Counted from the stretch's first letter, positions 16,054-25,114 are shown. The stretch is 47,314 nt of DNA from Collinsella aerofaciens (GCA_008671135.1 RQAP01000007.1:1-47314); one strand, 5' to 3'. A program made the numbers and translations. Notes: generated from the letters alone by a model not told the origin.

Positions 16054-16102
16054 GATATATCGGACCTTCTAATAAGAGTAACCAATTTGGGACGGGGCAA
16101 AC

Positions 16103-16135
16103 AAAAAGAGCCGCTACCCGGGTGGGTAGCGGCTC
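16103..16135 (-). terminator. Terminator of the Fe-S scaffold/GGGtGRT operon
   Basis: A perfect 12-bp stem (GAGCCGCTACCC / GGGTAGCGGCTC) with a 4-nt loop. On the minus strand it is followed by five T residues. Confidence 0.85.
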
Positions 16136-16170
16136 CAAAGCTCAGCTATATGAGCATCGCACGGGCGCGA

Positions 16171-17175
16171 TTAGGCCTTGAGGGCCTCCTCGACGGCGAC
16201 AGCGCAGGCGACGGTGGCACCGACCATGGGGTTGTTACCCATGCCGATGAGACCCATCATGTCGACGTGCGCAGGCACGGAGGAAGAACCGGCGAACTGG
16301 GCGTCGGAGTGCATACGGCCCATGGTGTCGGTCATGCCGTAAGAGGCAGGGCCGGCGCCCATGTTGTCCGGGTGCAGGGTACGGCCAGTGCCGCCACCAG
16401 AAGCGACGGAGAAGTACTTCTTGCCAGCCTCGAGGCGCTCCTTCTTGTAGGTGCCAGCGACGGGGTGCTGGAAGCGCGTGGGGTTGGTGGAGTTACCGGT
16501 GATCGAGATGTCGACGTTCTCGTGCCACATGATGGCAACGCCCTCGCGGACGTCGTCGGCGCCGTAGCAGTTGACGGCGGCGCGGGGACCATCGGAGTAT
16601 GGGATGGTCTCGACGACCTTGAGCTCGCCCGTGAAGTAGTCGAACTGGGTCTTCACGTAGGTGAAGCCGTTGATGCGGGCGATGATCTGAGCAGCGTCCT
16701 TGCCCAGACCGTTGAGGATGACGCGCAGCGGCTTCTTGCGAGCCTTGTTGGCGTTCAGAGCCAGGCCGATAGCACCCTCAGCGGCAGCGAAGGACTCGTG
16801 ACCTGCCAGGAAGGCGAAGCACTCGGTGTCGTCGGAGAGCAGCATAGCGCCCAGGTTGCCGTGGCCCAGACCGACCTTGCGGTCCTCGGCGACGGAGCCG
16901 GGAACGGTGAAGGCCTGGATGCCCTCGCCGATGATGGCGGCAGCCTCAGAAGCGGACTTGGCGCCACGCTTGACAGCGAGAGCGCAACCGAGGGTGTAGG
17001 CCCACTCGGCGTTCTGGAAGGCGATGGACTGGGTGTTGTTGACGATCTCACGCGGGTTGAAGCCCTTGTCGGTGCAGATCTGCAGAGCTTCCTCGAGGGA
17101 GGCGATGCCGTTGTCGGCGAGGCACTTGTTGATCTTGTCAGCGCGGCGCTCGTAACCTTCGAACGTAACAGTCAT
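16171..17175 (-). CDS. GGGtGRT family protein
   Basis: A 334-residue cytoplasmic protein starting at ATG 17175 with AGGGAGGG upstream. It carries the signature GGGTGRT at residues 260-266 that names this family. Other conserved-looking blocks are GLGHGNLGAMLLSDDTECFAF and GLIGMGNNPMVGATVA. The family is known from anaerobes and is usually found beside an IscU/NifU-like gene, as here, 18 bp downstream in the same operon. Its biochemical role is not established; a part in Fe-S cluster or metal-centre assembly is inferred from this pairing. Confidence 0.88.
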   Translation of the reverse strand: MTVTFEGYERRADKINKCLADNGIASLEEALQICTDKGFNPREIVNNTQSIAFQNAEWAYTLGCALAVKRGAKSASEAAAIIGEGIQAFTVPGSVAEDRKVGLGHGNLGAMLLSDDTECFAFLAGHESFAAAEGAIGLALNANKARKKPLRVILNGLGKDAAQIIARINGFTYVKTQFDYFTGELKVVETIPYSDGPRAAVNCYGADDVREGVAIMWHENVDISITGNSTNPTRFQHPVAGTYKKERLEAGKKYFSVASGGGTGRTLHPDNMGAGPASYGMTDTMGRMHSDAQFAGSSSVPAHVDMMGLIGMGNNPMVGATVACAVAVEEALKA

Positions 17176-17193
17176 AGTTATTTCCCTCCCTTT

Positions 17194-17928
17194 CTACTCG
17201 TGAACCGGGAACACGCTGGCGACGGAGTGAGTCTCCTCGTCGGTGCGCGGGTCGATGTACTTGGCAGCGTTCTCCCACTGACCATAGTGGCCCATAGCGC
17301 CAGCGATGGCCTCCTCGGGGGTCTTGCCGGCCTTGACGGCGTCGGTGAACTTGCCGAGGTTCAGGAACTCGAATGCGATGATCTCGTTCTTGTCGTTGAG
17401 AGCCATGCGGGTGACGTAGCCCTGAGCGAGCTCGAGGTAACGAGCGCCCTTGGCCTTGGTGCCGAACATGGTGCCGACCTGAGAGCGAAGGCCCTTGCCG
17501 AGGTCGTCGAGGGAGGCGCCCACGGGCAGGCCGCCCTCGGAGAACGCGGTCTGGCTGCGGCCGTAAACGATCTGCAGGAAGATCTCGCGCATAGCAACGT
17601 TGATGGCGTCGCAGACGAGGTCGGTGTTGAGGGCCTCGAGGATGGTCTTACCGGGAAGGATCTCGGAAGCCATGGCGGCAGAGTGGGTCATGCCCGAGCA
17701 GCCGATGGTCTCAACGAGGGCCTCCTCGATGATGCCGTCCTTGACGTTCAGCGTGAGCTTGCAGGCGCCCTGCTGAGGTGCGCACCAACCCACACCGTGC
17801 GTAAGACCGGAGATGTCGGAAATCTCCTTAGCCTGGACCCACTTGCCCTCCTCGGGGATGGGTGCGGGGCCGTGGTATGCACCCTTGGCAACGGGGCACA
17901 TGTTCTCCACTTCCTGTGAGTACTGCAT
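17194..17928 (-). CDS. Iron-sulfur cluster assembly scaffold-like protein (NifU/IscU N-terminal type)
   Basis: A 244-residue protein from ATG 17928, preceded by GAGAGGAG. Cysteines lie in WCAPQQGACKL and in IGCSGMTHSA, a layout like the cluster ligands of NifU/IscU scaffolds, with an extended C-terminal half (MGHYGQWENAAKYIDP) not found in IscU. It is first gene of the operon with the GGGtGRT protein. It is distinct from the SufU encoded 2 kb away, so the genome appears to hold two scaffold systems. Client proteins are unknown. Confidence 0.8.
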   Translation of the reverse strand: MQYSQEVENMCPVAKGAYHGPAPIPEEGKWVQAKEISDISGLTHGVGWCAPQQGACKLTLNVKDGIIEEALVETIGCSGMTHSAAMASEILPGKTILEALNTDLVCDAINVAMREIFLQIVYGRSQTAFSEGGLPVGASLDDLGKGLRSQVGTMFGTKAKGARYLELAQGYVTRMALNDKNEIIAFEFLNLGKFTDAVKAGKTPEEAIAGAMGHYGQWENAAKYIDPRTDEETHSVASVFPVHE

Positions 17929-18331
17929 GCCTCTCCTCTCTATCGTGTTGGCGTCCCGTCTGGGGGCCGTGGCTGGCGATTGCCGGGCGACCCTTCGAAA
18001 GGGACATGACATGCAGCCCCTATAATACCGCGAAATGCACGGAATATTCGGCGAACGGCTCAGTTTTCGTAGCGAGAAGTCCGGAAGTTTTAATTGAAAC
18101 GGTTTAACTCTATGTTCTGTGGTCGTGAACTTCCGTAGAGGGGGTCCGTCTTGGGCAAGCTATTGGTCAGCTCTTGTAAGCATTGCGGGGGTTGACCTGT
18201 TGCAACGATGCCGTTCGCCGCCTGATTACTGCCTTTGGCCGCGCGAGTGTATTGTTTTGCGTGAATGTTTTGATGGCACGCTTCAATCGTGCTGTATTGG
18301 ATGGCAAGCAGATCCCGGCGAAGGGAGCGCC
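17929..18331. other. Intergenic region, divergent promoter space
   Basis: About 400 bp without a credible gene between the Fe-S scaffold gene (minus) and the RAYT-like gene (plus). A TATAAT at 18,021-18,026 reads as TATTAT on the other strand one base away, so either direction could use it; no good -35 is seen. The open frame that extends the RAYT-like gene upstream through this region lacks start signals. Confidence 0.4.
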
Positions 18332-19144
18332 ATGCAGCGCGTTTGGAGAACGGTTACCGGCTTTTACCATGTCTGTGCCCGCGGTACGGGCAAGCAGCTC
18401 ATCTTTGAGGGCGATGAGGACCGGTGGGAGTTTTTGGAGCTGATGCGCGAGTGCTGCCGCGAGGAGGGTGTGACGGTTATCGCTTGGTGCCTTATGGGCA
18501 ATCACGTGCATTTGGTGCTTGCAGATTACGAGGACAGGATGAGCGCGGCGATGCACCGGCTGCTTTTGACGTACGCGCGGCGGTTCAATAAACGCACGAG
18601 GCGCACAGGCCATCTGTTCCAGAACCGTTTTGACCGGCGCTCGCTCGATACCGACTGGCAGGTGATGGAGGCTATTCGCTCCGTACACGCCGATCCGCAG
18701 GAGGCGGGCGTTAGCCTAATCGAGCGTTATCCCTGGAGTAGCTTTGCGGAGCATTTGTGCGCTTACGACGGTGACGCGGCTGATGTCGCGAGGGGATTTT
18801 CTGATCCTTCTTGCGTGCTTGAGCTTTTTGGTTCTGCCGAGGGCTTTATTGCCTATTCGCTTTCGACGCCCGACGGCAGCAAGCCAGCGCTGTGCGATAT
18901 GAAAGAGACAGAGTGGGAACGCAATGCCTTTGCCGGCAAGTTGGCGAAGAGTCTCGGGGTTCCGCTCAACGGGGTTAAAACTGCACCGCCGGCGCAGCGC
19001 GATACTGTTATTGTTGGATTGAACAATGCCGGCTTTACGGTGCGCCAGATTGAGCGGTATACCGGGATTGGCAAAAGTACCGTCTCTCGTATCGTGCGCG
19101 CCCGCGCGCGAACGGCGATGCGGGCTGGCGGAAACGTGATGTAA
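18332..19144 (+). CDS. REP-associated transposase-like protein (RAYT), catalytic Tyr apparently lost
   Basis: A 270-residue protein from ATG 18332 (AAGGGAG upstream). The N-terminal 150 residues are a Y1-transposase/TnpA_REP domain. The HUH motif is present in GNHVHLVL (His58, His60), followed by RRTGHLFQNRF and YPWSSFAEH. At the place where the family has YIHxNPxxAG, this protein reads SVHADPQEAG, so the nucleophilic Tyr is replaced by Ser at about 117. The C-terminal 75 residues carry a helix-turn-helix (IERYTGIGKSTVSRIVR) like the DnaA-C-type extension of some RAYTs. It may be an inactive or domesticated relative that binds DNA hairpins. Confidence 0.75.
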   Translation: MQRVWRTVTGFYHVCARGTGKQLIFEGDEDRWEFLELMRECCREEGVTVIAWCLMGNHVHLVLADYEDRMSAAMHRLLLTYARRFNKRTRRTGHLFQNRFDRRSLDTDWQVMEAIRSVHADPQEAGVSLIERYPWSSFAEHLCAYDGDAADVARGFSDPSCVLELFGSAEGFIAYSLSTPDGSKPALCDMKETEWERNAFAGKLAKSLGVPLNGVKTAPPAQRDTVIVGLNNAGFTVRQIERYTGIGKSTVSRIVRARARTAMRAGGNVM

Positions 19145-19742
19145 GGTCGCCTGTTCACCGCAGCTGGGGTCGTCCATACGCCGCAACCAGCGTTCAAAAG
19201 CTTGGTACGGTAACTGCACTTCTTAATATGCATAGAACAATCGTCATCTTGCATAAAATAACAGCTCAGTCCGGGTTTGCCCGTGCCTACCCCCGTCTGC
19301 GCCGTGCAAAAAACGGAGTTTTCAGCATCGTGTTGCTGTCGGCACCGCCGCAATCTTGCAACATACGGGTCCCGAAGCTATTGATTCCTGCCGTTGCGCC
19401 CCCGAAGCACGTGCCTGCGTCCCGTCAGACCGCGATGCTTGTTCTAAAACACAATATATATGCGCCTAAAGACATTGATTAACGCTTTCGATGCGTATAC
19501 ACACAGCTTGGCGTGCTGAATACTCGCAAAAATGCACGCCGCTTCCTATGGGACCCGTCTGCGGCAGGCGCGAAGCGAGTCGGAGCTTCGCAGAACGGGG
19601 CTTGGCGCATTGCTTGGCGGGCCCGGGGCCCTGCCGCAGGCCTTTGGTGCTGTGGAAAACGCCCGTGCTCGCGTCTGGCTGTGTGGCAAATGTCAGACGG
19701 GGCGCCGGACGCGCGGACTTTGTGCGTTCGCGCTCATTAGGT
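19145..19742. other. 600-bp stretch without a credible gene
   Basis: Reading frames here have mixed composition, no binding sites and no recognisable product. The first 350 bp are moderately AT-rich. From about 19,530 it becomes very GC-rich with nested inverted repeats, listed separately. It may hold a decayed gene or an RNA gene. Confidence 0.5.
19557..19641. ncRNA. Candidate structured element with nested stems
   Basis: An outer 12-bp stem (19,557-19,568 with 19,630-19,641, one G-T pair) encloses a 7-bp hairpin GCGAAGC / GCTTCGC (19,570-19,576 with 19,585-19,591) and more GC-rich sequence. The surrounding 200 bp stay GC-rich. It matches no RNA family I recognise (not RNase P, tmRNA or SRP RNA by their conserved motifs). 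It could be a small RNA, a repeat remnant or chance pairing in GC-rich DNA. Confidence 0.3.
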
Positions 19743-19772
19743 AAAAACAGAGCCGCCCGTATCGGGCGGCTC
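19743..19772 (-). terminator. Terminator of the suf operon
   Basis: A 10-bp stem GAGCCGCCCG-TAT-CGGGCGGCTC. On the minus strand it is followed by TGTTTTT, so it ends transcription leaving sufU. Confidence 0.85.
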
Positions 19773-19804
19773 GGCAATCAAAAAACTTGGATTCGGGGCA
19801 TAAA

Positions 19805-20239
19805 CTACTGGTTTGCTTGCCCCTCGAGCATGCCGTCGAGGGTGCGCCAAGCGAGCTCGGCGCATTTGACGCGGGCGGGCATGTGCGAGATGTCCTGGAG
19901 CTGGGCGGCTTCGTCCAGGTCTTCCAGGTCGTCCTCGGAGAGCTTCTCGCCGCGGATCATGGCGAGGAAGAGTTCCGCCAAGCGACGCGCCTCCTCGACC
20001 GTCTCGCCCGTGATGAGGTCGGCCATGATGTCGGCGCTTGCCTGGCTGATGGCGCAGCCGTGGCCGGTAAAGGAGGCTTCCTCGATCACGTTGTTCTCGA
20101 CTCGTAGCTGCAAGGTGAGCTCGTCACCGCAGCTGGGGTTGATACCGTCGTGCTCGTGCGTGGGAGCATCCATCTCGTACTTATAGTCGGGGTGCGAGTT
20201 GTGCTCCATAAACGTGGTGGAGGTGTACAGATTACCCAT
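19805..20239 (-). CDS. sufU: SufU, Fe-S assembly scaffold/sulfur-transfer protein
   Basis: A 144-residue protein from ATG 20239, overlapping the sufS end by 8 bp. The three zinc/sulfur ligand cysteines of the SufU family are present: Cys37 (PSCGD), Cys62 (GHGCAISQAS) and Cys126 (RVKCAELAW). In Gram-positive bacteria SufU takes sulfane sulfur from SufS and passes it to SufBCD. The longer frame from 20,332 runs into sufS and lacks a start signal. Last gene of the operon, with a terminator just downstream. Confidence 0.93.
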   Translation of the reverse strand: MGNLYTSTTFMEHNSHPDYKYEMDAPTHEHDGINPSCGDELTLQLRVENNVIEEASFTGHGCAISQASADIMADLITGETVEEARRLAELFLAMIRGEKLSEDDLEDLDEAAQLQDISHMPARVKCAELAWRTLDGMLEGQANQ

Positions 20240-21557
20240 TGAACGTGCTCCAAACGTGATGCAGGCCGGCGATGAACTTGTCGATGTCGGCCTTGTCGTT
20301 GTAGAAGGCCACGCTGGCGCGGCAGCAGGCAAGGTTCTCGACGCCCAGCCAGGTGAGCAGCGGCTGCGCGCAGTGGTGGCCGGCGCGGATGCAGACGCCG
20401 TCCATGTCCATGATGCTCGCGACGTCGTGCGGGTGAATTCCCTTGACGTTAAAGCTCACAACGCCGTGGTGGTTGTCCCAGTAGATGGAACCGATGATTT
20501 GGACAAAGTCGAGCTGCATGAGTTCGCCCATCAGATAGTGGACGAGTGCCTGCTCGCGGGCCTGGATGTTCTCGTAACCCACCGTGTTGACCAGGTAATC
20601 AAGGGCGGCGCCCGTGGCGAAGATGCCGGCGGCGTCCTGCGTGCCGGCCTCGAACTTCTCGGGGACGGGCGCCCAGACGGCGTCCTGCTCGGTGACAGAG
20701 TCGATCATCTCGCCACCGGTGAGCATGGGCGGCATGGCGTTCAGCAGGTCCATCTTGCCCCACAGCACGCCGATGCCCATGGGGCCCATGGCCTTGTGTG
20801 CGCTAAAGGCAAAGAAGTCGGCTCCCAGGTCGGCCACATCGACCGGCATGTGCGGCAGCGACTGCGCGCCGTCGACGACCAGATAGCCGCCGTACTTGTG
20901 GACGAGCTTGCCGAGGTTCTTGACCGGGTTCTCGACGCCCAGCACGTTAGAAACCTGACCCACGGCCAGAATCTTGGTCTTGGGACCAACCTTGGCAAGA
21001 ACCTCCTCGGTGGTGAGCTGGCCGGTCTTGGTGGGGTAGAGGTAGACGAGCTTGGCGCCGGTTTCGCGGCAGACCTGCTGCCACGGGATTAGGTTGGAGT
21101 GGTGCTCCATGATGGTGATGACGACCTCGTCACCGGGCTCGAGCACCGTGGGTGCAAAGCTCTTGGCGACCAGGTTGAGCGACTCGCTCGTGTTACGGGT
21201 GAAGACGACCTCGTTGGCCTGTGAGGCGCCGATGAGGTCGGCGATCTGCTGGCGGACCTTCGCGATGGCGTCGGTGGCCTCGACGGACAGTGAGTACAGG
21301 CCCCGCAGGGGGTTGGCGTTCATGCGCTGATAGAAGTCACGCTCGGCGTCGAGCACGCAGGCGGGGCGCTGCGCGGTGGCGGCACTATCGAGGAAGGCGA
21401 TCTCGGGGTGCTGCTGGAAAAGCGGGAACTGTGCCTTGTAGGGATTGGTCTCGATGTCGACGGTAGGCCAGCCGCGCGAGGCCTCGTCACTGGCGTCGAG
21501 CTCCATAGGCTCCGGTGCGGTACAGGTATCGCATTTAACGTGCTCGGTGTCGATCAT
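20232..21557 (-). CDS. sufS: SufS cysteine desulfurase
   Basis: A 441-residue PLP enzyme that removes sulfur from cysteine as an enzyme persulfide. The PLP-lysine region is FAFSAHKAMGPMGIG, and the catalytic cysteine is Cys396 in RAGHHCAQPLL, the type II desulfurase pattern. The N-terminal 30 residues before the conserved fold carry two extra cysteines (CDTC) and are longer than in many SufS proteins. The start ATG 21557 overlaps the sufD stop by 4 bp, so translation is coupled. Confidence 0.95.
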   Translation of the reverse strand: MIDTEHVKCDTCTAPEPMELDASDEASRGWPTVDIETNPYKAQFPLFQQHPEIAFLDSAATAQRPACVLDAERDFYQRMNANPLRGLYSLSVEATDAIAKVRQQIADLIGASQANEVVFTRNTSESLNLVAKSFAPTVLEPGDEVVITIMEHHSNLIPWQQVCRETGAKLVYLYPTKTGQLTTEEVLAKVGPKTKILAVGQVSNVLGVENPVKNLGKLVHKYGGYLVVDGAQSLPHMPVDVADLGADFFAFSAHKAMGPMGIGVLWGKMDLLNAMPPMLTGGEMIDSVTEQDAVWAPVPEKFEAGTQDAAGIFATGAALDYLVNTVGYENIQAREQALVHYLMGELMQLDFVQIIGSIYWDNHHGVVSFNVKGIHPHDVASIMDMDGVCIRAGHHCAQPLLTWLGVENLACCRASVAFYNDKADIDKFIAGLHHVWSTFNG

Positions 21558-22825
21558 GCGAGCTCCTCTTCAAAGTTGTTGATCAGGTTGTTGCCCAAGC
21601 GGACGACGGCTGCGCGGGTGCGCTCGTCGGTGGCGGAAAGCGCGGCGTCCTCCAGCTTGGCGCGAATGAACAGGTCCTCGGCGGCGTTTTGGTCAAGGCC
21701 ACGGCAGGCGAGATAGAACAGTTGCTCGTCGCGGACGTGGCCGATTGTGGCGCCGTGGTTGCCGGCGACGTCGTCCTCGTCGCAGAGAATGACGGGAACG
21801 GTCTTGTTGTCGACGCCCTTGTTGGCCAAAAGCACCGTCTCGCGCTCGGTGCCGGTTGCGCCCTTGCAGCCGTGCACGAGGTCGATGGTGCCACGGTAGA
21901 CCTTCTTGGACGTGCCAGTCAGCACGCCGTTGGCGTCGATCTCGCACTCGGTCTTGCGGCCGCGGTGGCGCAGCTCGTAGTTAAAGTCGCGCACCTGCTC
22001 GCGGGCGCCCAGGTAATCGGTATCGATCGTCACCTTGGCGGTATCGCCCAGCAGGTCGCCGGCAAGGCCGGTGGCGCTGGCGCCAGCACCCAGGACGGTG
22101 TGCTGCACGTTGACGCGCGCGCCCTCGTCCAGGAACAGGCCGGTGTCGTCGAGCGCGATCCAGCTATCGTCGAGCGTCTGCGTGCAGGTCACGTTGACGG
22201 TGGCGTACTCGTGGGCGCACACGCGTAGCGCGGAGCCCACGACGCCTTGGCCGGCAACGGGGGAGTCCAGGGCTATGCGCAGGTCGAGCGTTGCCTGCGG
22301 ACGGGCGACGACATCGATGGCGGCGATGGCCGCGGCAGCGTCGACGCCACTCACGCGCACGGTAACCGTGGCGTGCTTGTATGCGGGCACATCGATGACG
22401 ACGCGCTTGGTGGTGTGGTCGGCCAGGTAGGTGTAGGTAGCCTCGCCCATGCCAGTCTCGAAGGCCTCGGCAGGGGAGAGCTCCTCCTCGAGCTTGATGG
22501 CGCCGGCCTGGTAGATGGAGGTGGCGGGCACGTCGAGCTCGGTCTCGGGCGTGATGCGGGCGCGGTCGACGGCGTCGCCGGGGGCGGAGGCACGGCGCTC
22601 GGGGAAGCGCTCGGCCATGGCGTCCATGGCGGTATCGAAGGCGTCGGCCGAGCTGGCAAACTGCTCGTCCAGGCCCTCGACCTCAACGGCCTCGGCGGGA
22701 GCGGCGGCAAGTTCGTCCGAAAGCTCGAGCTTGGTCTGGTTCATCTTGAGCCAACCCCAAGTGGCGGCCGGCATAGCGTTGACCTGCTCGAGCGTGGTAG
22801 CAGCGGTGTTGGTTTCCTGTTTCAT
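21554..22825 (-). CDS. sufD: SufD, Fe-S assembly complex subunit
   Basis: A 423-residue protein of the SufB/SufD beta-helix family. The C-terminal core has the shared blocks VPVILCDEDDVAGNHGATIG and QLFYLACRGLDQNAAEDLF, followed by the family-type helical end. The first 130 residues are less conserved and Ala/Glu-rich. SufD pairs with SufB on the SufC dimer. ATG 22825 overlaps the sufB stop by one base (TAATG). Confidence 0.93.
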   Translation of the reverse strand: MKQETNTAATTLEQVNAMPAATWGWLKMNQTKLELSDELAAAPAEAVEVEGLDEQFASSADAFDTAMDAMAERFPERRASAPGDAVDRARITPETELDVPATSIYQAGAIKLEEELSPAEAFETGMGEATYTYLADHTTKRVVIDVPAYKHATVTVRVSGVDAAAAIAAIDVVARPQATLDLRIALDSPVAGQGVVGSALRVCAHEYATVNVTCTQTLDDSWIALDDTGLFLDEGARVNVQHTVLGAGASATGLAGDLLGDTAKVTIDTDYLGAREQVRDFNYELRHRGRKTECEIDANGVLTGTSKKVYRGTIDLVHGCKGATGTERETVLLANKGVDNKTVPVILCDEDDVAGNHGATIGHVRDEQLFYLACRGLDQNAAEDLFIRAKLEDAALSATDERTRAAVVRLGNNLINNFEEELA

Positions 22826-24237
22826 TATCCGATCGCTCCTTCCATCTCGAGCTTGATCAGGTTGTTCATCTCGACGGCGTACTCAAGCGGCAGCTCCTTG
22901 GAGACCGGGTTGGCAAAGCCGTTGACGATCATGGTGCGGGCCTCTTCCTCCGATATGCCGCGGCTCATCAGGTAGAACACCTTGTCGTCGCCGATGCGGC
23001 CGATGGTGGCCTCGTGGCCGATGTCGACGTTCTTGGCGCGGATGTCCATGGCGGGGATGGTATCGGAGCGGCTCTGGTCGTCGAGCATCAGCGACTGGCA
23101 GCTCACGGTTGCTTTGGAACCTTCGGCCTTAGGCGTGGCCACGATGGAGCTGCGGAAGGTCTGGATGCCGCCGCTCTTGGAGATACCCTTGGTCTCGACG
23201 GTTGCCGAGGTGTCGGGCGCGTTGAGCACGACCTTGCAGCCGGTATCGAGGTTCTGGCCGGCGCCGGCAAAGGTAATGCCGGTAAAGCTCGAGCGGGCGC
23301 GACGGCCGTTGAGCACGCTCATGGGGTAGAGGTAGCCCACGTGGCTGCCGAAGGAGCCGCTGATCCACTCGATGTCGCCGTCCTCGTCCACGCGCGCACG
23401 CTTGGTGTTGAGGTTGTACATGTTCTTGGACCAGTTCTCGATAGTCGAGTAGCGCAGGTGCGCACGCTTGCCCACAAAGAGCTCGACAGCGCCGGCGTGG
23501 AGGTTGGCTACGTTGTACTTGGGCGCGGAGCAACCCTCAATGAAGTGCAGGTCGGCATCGTCCTCGACGATGATGAGCGTGTGCTCAAACTGGCCGGCGC
23601 CCTTGGCGTTAAGGCGGAAGTAGCTCTGCAGCGGGAAGTCGAGCTTGGTGCCCTTGGGCACGTAGACAAACGAGCCGCCCGACCACACGGCACCATGCAG
23701 GGCCGCAAACTTGTGGTCGGTGGGCGGGATGAGCGTCATAAACTTCTCGTGGATGAGCGGCTCCCACTGCGGATCGTGCAGGGCCTCCTCGATGCCGGAG
23801 TAGACGATGCCCATCTTGGACGCGGTGTCCTGCATGTTGTGGTAGACGAGTTCGGAGTCGTACTGCGCGCCGACGCCTGCCAGGTAGCTGCGCTCGGCCT
23901 CGGGGATACCCAGGCGCTCAAAGGTGTTCTTGATGTCGTCGGGCACCGACTCCCAGTCGTGCTTTTGGTCGGTGTTGGGCTTGACGTAGGTGACGATGTT
24001 GTCCATGTCCAGGCCCTCGATGGAGGGGCCCCACGTCGGGTCGGGAAAACGGTTGAAGATCTCGAGGGACTTTAAGCGCAGGTCGAGCATCCACTGCGGC
24101 TCGTCTTTCTTGGCGCTGATCTCGCGCACGATGTCGGGCGTGATGCCGGCGTCGAGACGCTCGAATCCCTCCTCGCCATAGGTGAAGTCGTAGAGGCTGC
24201 GGTCGATGTCCGCGACCTCGGTGCGGTTCTTGGTCAT
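22825..24237 (-). CDS. sufB: SufB, Fe-S assembly scaffold subunit
   Basis: A 470-residue protein with the standard length and blocks of SufB: YSGIEEAL, FVYVPKGTKLDFPLQSYFRLN, EGCSAPKYN, IENWSKNMYNLNTKRA and the C-terminal MDIRAKNVDIGHEATIGRI. It is the subunit on which the cluster is built in SufBCD. 12-bp gap to sufC, so co-transcribed. Confidence 0.96.
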   Translation of the reverse strand: MTKNRTEVADIDRSLYDFTYGEEGFERLDAGITPDIVREISAKKDEPQWMLDLRLKSLEIFNRFPDPTWGPSIEGLDMDNIVTYVKPNTDQKHDWESVPDDIKNTFERLGIPEAERSYLAGVGAQYDSELVYHNMQDTASKMGIVYSGIEEALHDPQWEPLIHEKFMTLIPPTDHKFAALHGAVWSGGSFVYVPKGTKLDFPLQSYFRLNAKGAGQFEHTLIIVEDDADLHFIEGCSAPKYNVANLHAGAVELFVGKRAHLRYSTIENWSKNMYNLNTKRARVDEDGDIEWISGSFGSHVGYLYPMSVLNGRRARSSFTGITFAGAGQNLDTGCKVVLNAPDTSATVETKGISKSGGIQTFRSSIVATPKAEGSKATVSCQSLMLDDQSRSDTIPAMDIRAKNVDIGHEATIGRIGDDKVFYLMSRGISEEEARTMIVNGFANPVSKELPLEYAVEMNNLIKLEMEGAIG

Positions 24238-24249
24238 TGCGTCGCCCCT

Positions 24250-25050
24250 TTACGCCTGCTGCTCGGCAGCGGCGGCCTCGGCCTGGGCGCGCTGCTCGGC
24301 GGCCTCGCGCTCGAAGGTCTCAAAACCGTTCTTGTCGATCCAGGGGATGAGCGAGGCGTCGTCCTCGCGCACGATGTGGCCCTTGACCATAACGTGGACG
24401 CGGTCGACATCCAGGTGCTCCAGGATGCGCGTGTTGTGCGTGATGATGAGCATGGAGCCGTCGCAGCTCTTGCGGTAGGCGTCCATGCCGTGGCTGACGG
24501 TGGACAGGGCGTCGACGTCTAGGCCCGAGTCGGTCTCGTCGAGAATGGCGAGCTTGGGCTGCAGCAGCAGAAGCTGGAGCATCTCGACCTTCTTTTTCTC
24601 GCCGCCCGAGAAGCCCACGCCCAGCTCGCGGTTGAGGTAGGCGGTGTCCATGTTGAGCTCTGCCGCGAGCTCCTTGACGCGCCGGCGGAACTCCTTGCCC
24701 TTCATCTCCAGGCCGGGGCGGCCGGCGATGCTGGCACGCAAAAAGCTCGACAGCGGCACGCCCGGGATCTCGACCGGGGCCTGGAAGCTCAGGAACAGGC
24801 CGGCGCGCGAGCGCTTGTCGGTGGTGAGCTCGGTGATGTCCTGGCCGTCAAAGACGATGCGGCCGTCGTTGACGGTATAGACAGGGTCGCCCATGACCAG
24901 GTGGCCGAGGGTGGACTTGCCGGCGCCGTTGGGTCCCATCAGCACGTGGGTCTCGCCGGCGGCGACGTTGAGGTTGACGTTGTGGAGGATGGTCTTCTCG
25001 TCCACGGAGGCGGTCAGACCTTCGATGGAAAGCAGCGGATTTGCGCTCAT
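24250..25050 (-). CDS. sufC: SufC, Fe-S assembly ATPase
   Basis: A 266-residue ABC-type ATPase. Walker A GPNGAGKSTLG, signature FSGGEKKKVEML, and Walker B LAILDETDSGLDVDAL are intact. ATG 25050 is chosen because GAGAGGG precedes it; an upstream ATG at 25,080 has no binding site. The Ala/Glu-rich C-terminal tail (about 20 residues) is longer than usual. First gene of the operon, divergent from the regulator. Confidence 0.95.
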   Translation of the reverse strand: MSANPLLSIEGLTASVDEKTILHNVNLNVAAGETHVLMGPNGAGKSTLGHLVMGDPVYTVNDGRIVFDGQDITELTTDKRSRAGLFLSFQAPVEIPGVPLSSFLRASIAGRPGLEMKGKEFRRRVKELAAELNMDTAYLNRELGVGFSGGEKKKVEMLQLLLLQPKLAILDETDSGLDVDALSTVSHGMDAYRKSCDGSMLIITHNTRILEHLDVDRVHVMVKGHIVREDDASLIPWIDKNGFETFEREAAEQRAQAEAAAAEQQA

Positions 25051-25114
25051 GCTGTCCCTCTCTGTATATGGTGTACTCATAGGTGTACTAAACCCTAGGA
25101 ATCTTCTCGGAATA

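Noticed and set aside
15994..17919. A 641-residue plus-strand open frame antisense to the GGGtGRT and scaffold genes
   Set aside because: It is antisense to two well-recognised proteins, has low-complexity Val/Gly/Asp/Leu composition and no ribosome binding site. It is a by-product of GC-rich codon use.
19466..19777. A 103-residue minus-strand frame in the gap before the suf terminator
   Set aside because: Composition is irregular, there is no binding site and it runs into the terminator hairpin. Not supported as a gene.
19156..20141. A shared 16-bp word, TCACCGCAGCTGGGGT, after the RAYT-like gene and inside sufU
   Set aside because: One 16-bp match in a 47-kb GC-rich window is near chance, and the flanks do not match.
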